Shown piece after piece: positions 56,695-64,000 of a stretch of 64,000 nucleotides of DNA. The notes beneath the pieces are model-generated. The model saw only the letters and a list, made by a program, of their open reading frames with translations, was not told where the DNA came from and did not search any database. The translations under genes and the position numbers were made by a program. Origin of the DNA: Hawksworthiomyces lignivorus (Eukaryota; Ascomycota; Sordariomycetes; Ophiostomatales; Ophiostomataceae); assembly GCA_002917075.1 (NCBI GenBank), contig NTMA01000117.1:1-64000 (forward strand), given 5' to 3'. Every line of letters starts with the position of its first letter. Position 1 is the stretch's first letter.

Positions 56695-57534
56695 ATGGCT
56701 GTGGCTACGAATGCAAATGCGGCGCAGCTGCGCTTTCTGACAGATGCCGCACATCTGCTGCGGCAAACGGCGCCAGAGACATCCGCCTTCCTCATGACTC
56801 GAAGAGCGGATCTAGCATCACTTTCGCAATATCAGCAGCAGCAGCAGCAGGCCGGTGCATCTTCCTCATCTTTGATGACGAAGCTTACGGATGTGCAAAG
56901 ACAGCACATCTGCACGAGCTGTGGCCACATCCTGATTCCGGGCAGCAATGGGACGACGTTGACGATTCGACCAGGGCGGTCAACAGTACGCAACAAGAAG
57001 GAGAAGACGAAGAAGAGAGAAGAAGATGCAAAAATCACACAGCAAACAGAGGACGGACAAGAAAGGAGCCAGGAGAAAAGAGACGAGACGACGGTCACCC
57101 AACAGCCAAGGATGCCGCGCACGGAGAAACCGCATGCTGGAATTCGGAAAGTCTTCACCTGTGGACTCTGCGGACGAGACACCGAAATCGTCCTGCCACC
57201 GCCGCCTCCGCTGCCAAAGCACCGGAGAAGGAAGGCAGCTGCAGCACATAGCAAGACAGCAACTGCTGCCGCCAGCGCGTCAGCATCAAAGACAGCAACT
57301 ACAAAGACGACAAGCAATGCTACAAATGCAGCCACAGCTTCAGCTGCAGCTGCGGCGACAACAACAGCACCTGCTACACCAGCCAGCACAAAGACATCGT
57401 CTAATGCTAATAGCAAAAAGAGAGCTAAGAACCGAAAGGCCGGTCTGCTTGCTCTACTTGATAAGAGCAAGGGTTCAGGCAGCGGCGGTGTAGGCGGATT
57501 CAACCTGAGCTTTGACGATTTCAGGAAACGGTGA
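56695..57534 (+). CDS. RNase P/MRP subunit of the Rpr2/Rpp21/Snm1 family
   Basis: A single exon of 279 aa from Met 56695 (MAVATNANAAQLRFLTDAAH). The family signature is present: an N-terminal helical part (LRFLTDAAHLLRQ), the zinc ribbon half C73-X2-C76 (HICTSCGHILIPG) and the second half C156-X2-C159 (FTCGLCGRDTEI). A long charged Lys/Glu/Gln insertion lies between them. The C-terminal third is Ala/Thr/Lys low complexity and ends NLSFDDFRKR. Members bind the RNA of RNase P or RNase MRP. Yeast Snm1 is MRP-specific and Rpr2 is P-specific, and the sequence here does not decide between them. The insertion between zinc ligands is longer than in human Rpp21. Confidence 0.78.
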   Translation: MAVATNANAAQLRFLTDAAHLLRQTAPETSAFLMTRRADLASLSQYQQQQQQAGASSSSLMTKLTDVQRQHICTSCGHILIPGSNGTTLTIRPGRSTVRNKKEKTKKREEDAKITQQTEDGQERSQEKRDETTVTQQPRMPRTEKPHAGIRKVFTCGLCGRDTEIVLPPPPPLPKHRRRKAAAAHSKTATAAASASASKTATTKTTSNATNAATASAAAAATTTAPATPASTKTSSNANSKKRAKNRKAGLLALLDKSKGSGSGGVGGFNLSFDDFRKR

Positions 57535-58081
57535 GCGCAGAACAGTCACTGACAGCAGAGAAGGCTGTTTTCAGGCTCTGCGAGTCACAGATACGGGTCT
57601 CCTATGGCCTGCTACTAGTGAGCTGGTCGTAGTCTGTGGGTCGCATGTACAGGCTGCGACCATGCTAGCGAGCTAGCTTTTCCACTGCATAGTACTCGTA
57701 CGAGCACATGTATGCACCTATGGGAGATCTGCCTCGTGGTGCTGTAGCAGCAGCCTACCAGAATCGACCAGTGGCGGCCACTATTGCCTAGAAGCTTCGG
57801 GAATGACTCCAAAAGGCACGGATGAGTAAAAGGCTATCCGCCTTGTCCCAGTGGAGGGGCCGCCCCCCAGCTTATAAACGTCACACTGCTTAGAAGGGCC
57901 CCCCGCCGCGCGCGCTGCAGGAAATTTTTCACTTATCAGTTGAACCCCTCCAAAAGTTTTTTTGCGATAACAAATCCGGTCGCTTATACCAACAGCAAGA
58001 AGCAGTCTCACTCACCCAAAGAGTACTTGCGCCCGACGGCATCTTGACATATTCAGTTTATTTTTCTTGCTTCATTCCATA
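57535..58081. promoter_or_regulatory. ZPR1 upstream region
   Basis: A 547-bp spacer. A GC-rich block (57850-57920) is followed by GGAAATTTTTCAC (about 57920-57932), which on the reverse strand resembles the RRPE element (GAAAAATTT core) found upstream of ribosome-biogenesis genes in ascomycetes. Function is inferred only from similarity. Confidence 0.4.
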
Positions 58082-59770
58082 ATGTCTCCCAAGGAGGAAT
58101 CCACCACTACGGCCGACCAGATCTTCGAGTCCATTGGCAACCAGGTCGAGCAGGTTGCGCCGACTGCAGGCGGCGACCAGCAGAATGACGACGATGGCCG
58201 CGTCGTTGAAGAGATTGAGTCTCTCTGCATGAACTGCCATGAAAATGTACGTCTTTCTTCTTCTGCCTCTTCTAGTATTTCCTTTTCTGTTTTTTGTCTT
58301 CATTTTTCCAATTTTTTTTTTCTTTTTGTTTAAGATAGGTTTGCTAACTCCACTTTTTAATAGGGCGTCACTCGTCTCCTGCTTACACGAATCCCCTACT
58401 TCCGCGAAGTGATCATCATGTCCTTCTCGTGCGACCACTGCGGTTTCCAGAACAACGAGATCCAGGCGGCCGGCTCCGTCCAGCCGCGCGGCACTCACTA
58501 CGAGCTGCGCCTGACTTCGCTGAACGACTTCTCGCGCCAGGTCGTCAAGGCCGACACCGCCACTGCCAAGTTCGTCGAGCTCGACATTGAGATCCCCGCG
58601 GGCCGGGGCCAGCTCACCAACGTCGAGGGCCTGTTGCGTGGCATCGTCGACGACCTGGCCATGGACCAGGGCGCCCGCAAGGAGCAGCAGCCCGAGGTGT
58701 GGACCAAGATCGACGAGATCCTGACGCGCGCCAACGCCATGCTCGCCGGCGAGGCGTTCCCCTTCCGCGTGAGCCTGGACGACCCAGCCGGCAACAGCTG
58801 GATCGCGCCCGACCTGCACGACGGCGTGGGCCAGTGGGAGAAGCGCGAGTTCCTGCGCACGCCGGAGCAGAACGAGGCGCTGGGGCTGGTGGACACAGAA
58901 GCCGCCACGGAGGAAGCCGGCACCACGACGGCGTCGACGGGCCTGCCGCTGTCGGGATCCGACGGCGTGATCCCGCTGGGCGGCCAGGGCCGGCTCGACG
59001 ACAACGACGACATCATTCCCAACGAGGTGTACACGTTCCCAGCGAGCTGCCCGGGCTGCATGCACCCGTGCGTGACGCACATGAAGATGGTGGACATTCC
59101 GCACTTCCAGCAGGTCGTGCTGATGAACACGCAGTGCGACCACTGCGGCTACCGGTCCAACGACGTCAAGACGGGCGGCGCCATCCCGGCCCGCGGCAAG
59201 CGCATCACCGTGGCCGTGCGCACCGCCGAGGACCTGGCCCGCGACATCCTCAAGAGCGAGAGCTGCGCCCTCGCCTGCCCCGAGCTCAACCTGTCCGTCA
59301 ACCCGGGCACCCTGGGTGGCCGCTTCACCACCGTCGAGGGCCTGCTGTCCCAGGTGCGCGACGACCTGCGCAACCAGATCTTTGAGACGGGCGACGGCGT
59401 CGGCGGCGTCAAGTCCGCAGCCGCCGCCGCCGCGGGCGCCACCAACGCCGGCGGCGACTCGCTCAGCAGCGACGAGAAGACGCGGTGGACCAACTTCTTT
59501 GCGGGCCTCGACGACGCCATCGCCGGCCGCCGGCCCTTTTCTGTCGTGCTCGAGGACCCGCTGGCCAGCTCGTACGTGCAGAGCCTGGCGGACGACCCGC
59601 GCCAGCCCGACGCCCAGATGACCGTCGAGGAGTACGACCGCACCGACGAGGAGGAGGAGGAGCTCGGCCTCAAGGACATGAAGACCGAGGGCTACGAGGG
59701 CGAGGCCGAGGCCAACAGCGCCGCCGCCGCCGCCGCCGCCGCCGCGAAGACCGAGGAGGACAAGTCATAG
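58082..59770 (+). CDS. ZPR1: zinc finger protein ZPR1
   Basis: Exons 58082-58246 and 58364-59770 encode 523 aa. The 117-bp intron (GTACGT...TAG) falls in phase 0 between N55 and G56, inside the first zinc finger. The tandem ZPR1 architecture is complete: finger 1 C49-X2-C52-X25-C78-X2-C81 with its A-domain, and finger 2 C284-X2-C287-X25-C313-X2-C316 with the second alpha/beta domain (AIPARGKRITVAV, FTTVEGLLSQV). ZPR1 is a conserved eukaryotic protein that binds and chaperones translation elongation factor eEF1A in yeast. Inter-domain linkers (about 240-275) and the Ala/Glu-rich C-terminus are low complexity. The start is the first ATG after the pyrimidine-rich leader. Confidence 0.95.
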
Positions 59771-60282
59771 AAGGACACGCGTAACGAATGAGAGGGTATA
59801 GAAAAAGAGATATGCATTTGTATATGAGATGGACGTGGGGCAATCATAAAAAAGGAGCTGAAGAGCAATGAGGCAGGGTTATGAGTTTTTTTCTTTTTCT
59901 TTCTTCTTTTAGAGCCGAGCAATGAGAGGCAAAATGGACATTTGAGGAAACTGTATTTTTTAGAGTACATGATGTAGTTCACATCTTCTGCCGCTGCTGT
60001 TTAGATGTCGACATCACGGAAGCAACACGAGAGAAACAAAAGAGATGAAATACGTATTAGTCTATTACCATTTCGCCAATGCTATGATATAAACAGTAAA
60101 AAGATACAACGTAAATGAAGATTCCGCGAGATATGCAAGAGACTTGAGACCTGCGTGCGTCGTGCAACATTAACGAAGGTCAAAAAAAAAAAAAAGGAAG
60201 AGTATGCACTGCAAAAAAACAAGCGATGCAAACGCCAATTTCCTGCACCCCGGATCGCCCATTTGGTCGGCCCCTGCCGTAT
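59771..60282. other. convergent 3' region between ZPR1 and SPT2
   Basis: AT-rich, with an A-run at about 60182-60194. No gene is supported. Confidence 0.5.
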
Positions 60283-61688
60283 TCAACGCCGTGATGAGGA
60301 AGAAGACCCACCCCGCAGCAGCTGCTGCTTCCGCCGCTCCTTCTCCAGCTTGAGCCGCTGCTCCAGGGCCTCCTGCTCGGCGTCCTCGCGTCGCGCCTGC
60401 CGCTCGGCGCGGCGCTCCTCCTCGTCGATATCCGACAGACCGGCCTCCATGTCGGATTCGTCTTCCTCCTCCTCCTCGTAGTCGTCGTAGTAGCCCCGGC
60501 CGCGTCCATAGCCGCCGCCGCCACCGCCGCCTGCTTCCTCTGGCTCGTCTTCATCGTAGTCGATAAAGTCGTCCATGTCGTCGTCGTAGTCATCGTTGTA
60601 GCGCGACCGCCGCGGATTGCCAAACGGTATGCGCGGCGCGTCGTCGCGGCGGGATCCGCCTGACCGCCCCGCGGCTCCTCCACCGGTAGCCGACGACGAC
60701 GATGTCGGCCGCGGCCGCGCTGTGCCCTGGTAGCCCGTCGTGGCCGTGGCCGCCTTCTTGGGCCGCTGCTTCTCTTCTTCCTTTGCAGCCGCACCAGCGG
60801 CCGGTCTCCGCCGCGCCGCACTCGCGCCCGCACCGGCACCTACACTCGGTCCCGTCTTGCCGTTGGCTGCGGCGGCTGGGCCTCGCGCTCCATTGCGTGC
60901 CGCACCGTTTACGCCGCCTCGCGCATCTCGTGAGTCTCGCGAGTCTCGCGCCATCGCTCCGCCTCCTCGGCTGCCCAGCGGCGGCCGGCTGCCCAGTGGC
61001 CGCATGCCATTGCCTCGCTTGACGGGTCCATCGTCTGCCTTGCTCAGCTGGCGCTCTCGCTTGGTCGGTCCCTTTTCTATCGGCTTGTGCTGAATCTTGC
61101 CCATCTGGCCCATGGCGGCCTGGTTCGCCTTGGCCCGCTCCATGATCTCGAGATACGACCCTTTCTTGGGCGGAACCTTGGGAGCCGATGTCGAGGATGG
61201 TGTTGCGGTGGCAGCGGTGCTGTTGTTGGCCATTCGCGCAGAGGTTCCGTTTCGGCTGGCAGCGCTCCCCCGCAGAGGCGGCCGCGACGACAACGAACCG
61301 CCCCCCGGTCGCCGCGCGTCAGAAGACGCGGCGGATGGTCGGCTCACCGAGGAGCTGGCTCGCACATCTGTTGGCGCACGCGACGTCGTTGTGCTACCCC
61401 TTCTATCCCCGTTCCGATCCCCGTTTCGATCTCCATTCCGATCCCGGCCGTTTACGAGCGTTGTCGACGTTGTGGTCGTCGCCGGCGTCGTCCGTGGTGT
61501 TTTCAGTGCTGGCCCTCGAGGCAGCTCATTTTCGGCTTTGCGCTTTGGCGGCAGCGACGAGACCGGGGCCTTGGTGCCGGTCTCGTCGCCATTGATCTGC
61601 GCAAGCAGGTCGCCGATCTGGGGGAAAACTGATTAGACATAGCGTAGGAGAAGAGTCATATCCAGGAGGAGAGAGGGCAACGTACCAT
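60283..61688 (-). CDS. SPT2: SPT2 chromatin protein
   Basis: The coding part of exon 1 is just the ATG (61688-61686), followed by a 68-bp intron (GTACGT...CAG) and exon 2 (61617-60283); 445 aa. The predicted start MIGDLLAQINGDE resembles the N terminus of filamentous-fungal SPT2 proteins. The middle is basic and disordered (Arg/Gly/Ala/Ser), with PPKKGSYLEIMERAKANQAA. The C terminus carries the SPT2 histone-binding region, with an acidic stretch (DDYDDDMDDFIDYDEDEPEE, about 330-350) and a final basic coiled coil (RRAERQARREDAEQEALEQR). SPT2 binds H3-H4 and suppresses spurious transcription in yeast. If the ATG exon were wrong, the next Met (61257 region) would delete about 120 residues. The serine-rich last residues are followed directly by the stop. 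Confidence 0.85.
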
Positions 61689-63021
61689 CTTGGATGAGTT
61701 GCAAGGCGGTCAGGGTCCGCACGGGCAGCCCTTGATTCGTTATCGCTAGAGGCGTACCTCTCTTCCTGGGCAGATCAAGCGTCTGTCAAGAGACAGACCA
61801 AGTGACACATCTGAAAAGATTTCGATGGGGTGATGGAAGAGAAAAATAGGTTTAGTGTCGAAATACTGGCCAAAAGGCAAGCGGGGCAGGGGGAAGAATG
61901 GGAGGTCAGGTGGCAAGAAAAAAGAAGCGCGATAGAGTGCGATAGAGATGGAAGATTACTCGTAGTTTTTGAGAGGAGAGCCGGGGACAGGTTAGTTGGA
62001 AAGATTTGTGAAGACGAAAGAGGGCCACCCAAAAGAAAAAAGGCTATTAAGACCTGAGCGAAGACTGGCGCGTGTAAAATACGACGTCAGATTCGCTGGA
62101 TAAGAACAAAAGAAGAAAGGGGAACAGTGACGGTCCCGTGTCGGCGGTAAATCACTGGCTGGGCTGAGCTGGGCTGGGCTGCGAGGATGAGGCGGATGCA
62201 GTGAGAGTGAGGGACAGCCAGGGAGATCAGAGAGAGACTGAGAGACTGAGAGAGAGAGCCTGGGCTGAAAGCGGGCTGCAGAAGATCGAGTGTGACTGAA
62301 AGAGAAATTATATGGGGTGGTAAACAGGAGAAGGTTCTTAGTGCAAGCCTAGGGGAGGACTGGTGCACGTATCTTACTTTGTTGTACGTAAAGTAAAGCG
62401 CTGTGGAAAGTGAAGGAAATTGGCTGTTGGCCTTCTTCTTTTTTCGATGGGGCCTCTTTCAGTTCCCCAAATATTGGATTGTCGCGATCTCGACAAGATG
62501 ATTGGCTCTAGCCAATTAACGCGAGTAATGGCCCCGTTACCAGCATACATTTAGTCTCATGCTTTTATTCAAAAACGATAGGCGTCTAGCCCGCAATGCC
62601 CCTCTATCCAGAAACTATCACATGACCACAGTGGATCCTTTAGGGCTTTCTTGCAAACCTAGTTTTGTGTGGGTGAAAAAGTTCGATGAATTTCCCGCTT
62701 TTTTTTCTGAAGCGCATCCAATTCTTCTAGACAACACTCCTTCGAAGAAATACCACATCCACCCCAACCTTCGCAACCTTTTTCTTCTGAACCCGAAGAT
62801 TCAGTCTCCGCCCAAAACTCGCGGTTAAACCGATTGAAATCTCGTGTTCTTTTCCCACAAACACATCAACCACTGTACGTTTGCAGCCTGAACTTGCTGT
62901 TCAGATCACCACCCTGGTGTGAGGTGATTTGCCAGGATTGAAATCGGCGGAGGGGCAGTTGGCATCGGCTCTAGAAGGATCGAAAGGCTAACATATATTT
63001 TCTCCCCCGGCAGTTATCAAA
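61689..63021. promoter_or_regulatory. divergent promoter region of SPT2 and P2
   Basis: 1.3 kb between divergent genes. It includes GA-rich repeats (about 62220-62260), GGGCTGAGCTGGGCT short repeats near 62160 and the probable P2 leader intron near 62919-63013. No other gene is seen. Confidence 0.5.
62919..63013 (+). other. probable 5'-UTR intron of the P2 gene
   Basis: The donor GTGAGG (62919) or the overlapping GTGTGA (62917), the branch site CTAAC (62988-62992), a pyrimidine tract and the acceptor CCGGCAG (ending 63013) form a complete intron. The acceptor ends 8 nt before the ATG at 63022. Leader introns next to the start codon are common in ribosomal protein genes of filamentous fungi. 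Confidence 0.65.
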
Positions 63022-63437
63022 ATGAAGCACCTCGCAGCTTACCTTCTGCTCGGCCTCGGCGGCAACACCTCCCCCTCTGCCTCGGACATCAAGGAGGTTC
63101 TTGAGTCTGTCGGCATTGAGGCTGACGACAGCCGCCTGAGCACCCTCATCAGCGAGCTGAAGGGCAAGGACATCAACGAGCTCATCGCTGAGGGCAGCGC
63201 CAAGCTCGCCTCTGTCCCGTCTGGCGGTGCTGGCGGCGCTGCCGCTGCCGGTGGTGCCGCTGCCGGCGGCGCTGCTGCCGCCGAGGAGGCCAAGGAGGAG
63301 GCCAAGGAGGAGGGTATGTCTTGTTCCCCCTTGCCGCTAGTGCAGCAGTTTTCTTCTTCTTCGCATGCTAACCACTGTTCACCTGTACAGAGAAGGAGGA
63401 GTCCGACGACGACATGGGCTTCGGTCTGTTCGACTAA
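63022..63437 (+). CDS. RPP2: 60S acidic ribosomal stalk protein P2
   Basis: Exons 63022-63313 and 63391-63437 encode 112 aa. The 77-bp intron (GTATGT...CAG, branch GCTAAC) splits a Glu codon just before the conserved tail. The N-terminal dimerisation domain [20 protein letters not shown] and the [20 protein letters not shown] block identify P2 rather than P1. An Ala/Gly hinge (about 70-95), a Glu/Lys-rich linker and the universal C-terminal peptide [13 protein letters not shown] follow. P2 pairs with P1 on P0 to form the GTPase-activating stalk of the large subunit. Codon use is strongly biased to C-ending codons, consistent with high expression. Confidence 0.97.
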
Positions 63438-64000
63438 GCGGCTTCTTCACAGGGCTTCCAACACCGCAGATTCATGTGCCGCCAGCTACGAAACTAGTTT
63501 CTTTCGCAAGGGACCGCTTTCATCTTGGGAATTGGCCGTGCGCCGGAGACTCTTCGGAATTTCAAAAGGGAAAGGGGCGGCCTTCGTCTGCAGGGTCCGT
63601 CAATTTACACATGGGATTTGGGGGGATCTGGCGTTGATGGCTACATACCGGCTAAAACAAAAAGAAGTACAACGAAAACGATGCAGTGGCCTTGCTTTAT
63701 GGGTGCATCTGGGGTTGTCTCCTGCTAGAATATAAGAAATCAAAAAAAGTGGAAACGAAAAGGTTCTGGTATTCAATCAGAGATCCGTCAGTGATAAACT
63801 GCGAGTGTTCTGTGCTCCGCCCATAATCCATAATAATACTCCGTAATAATACAGCTCTGCTCTGTTTTGACAGTGGCATGAATCTTGCCAAGTCATCGTG
63901 TCACGTGCATTAGGCGCTAGAGCCTCTGCATAACATAAGCGGAAATTAATTGGCCAAGCCGTTTATAGTGCCGCGACTTCGTTGCTCGCGGCAACGACAC
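63438..64000. other. 3' flank of P2 to the window end
   Basis: Overlapping short open frames (63365-63728) run out of the P2 3' end and carry no domain. One TACTCCGTAAT motif lies at about 63838. No gene is supported. Confidence 0.5.

Overview
This is a 64 kb window from the nuclear genome of a filamentous ascomycete, most likely a Sordariomycete. The grounds are short GT-AG introns (about 50-130 bp) with CTAAC-type branch sites, CT-rich leaders before start codons, compact GC-rich coding regions separated by AT-richer spacers, and fungal-only families (DUF1765, HET, Zn2Cys6, SPX-ankyrin-GDPD). I read 18 protein-coding genes, one tRNA gene and one clear pseudogene. Exon boundaries come from reading frame, splice consensus and family conservation; no transcript data were used.

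Layout. 1-9 kb: an ER/Golgi-type monothiol glutaredoxin (-), then about 7 kb of nearly gene-free DNA holding one decayed gene at about 3.14-3.65 kb. 9-14 kb: a large DUF1765 (UPF0592) gene (+). 15-24 kb: cystathionine gamma-lyase (-), a UPC2-like zinc-cluster regulator (+) whose zinc motif is split by a GC-AG intron and whose leader carries two overlapping uORFs, and the ribosome-assembly factor RPF2 (-). 24-28 kb: a HET-domain gene (+) convergent with a small ABM-barrel gene (-). 28-34 kb: a mitochondrial block of BCS1 (-), mitoribosomal uS11m (-) and TIM44 (+). tRNA-Ala(UGC) lies at 34.4 kb. 34.4-40.4 kb is a 6 kb spacer with no convincing gene. 40.4-49.1 kb: an HMT1-type half ABC transporter (+) convergent with GDE1 (-). 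52-64 kb: a PPR-like organellar protein with an 18-bp minisatellite (-), a CZIB/DUF866 zinc protein (+), an RNase P/MRP Rpr2/Snm1-type subunit (+), ZPR1 (+), SPT2 (-) and ribosomal stalk protein P2 (+).

The genes are mostly housekeeping: mitochondrial biogenesis (BCS1, uS11m, TIM44, the PPR-like protein), ribosome and RNA metabolism (RPF2, Rpr2/Snm1-like, P2), sulfur/redox metabolism (glutaredoxin, cystathionine gamma-lyase, HMT1-like transporter) and phosphodiester metabolism (GDE1).

The most interesting structure is the 3' end of the HMT1-like gene. Its stop codon is the last codon before a well-formed intron, and the next exon stays open in the same frame for 174 residues. That segment begins with a near-perfect PABP-binding PAM2-like motif. 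Alternative 5' splice choice, UAG recoding or editing, or a recent nonsense change could each explain it.
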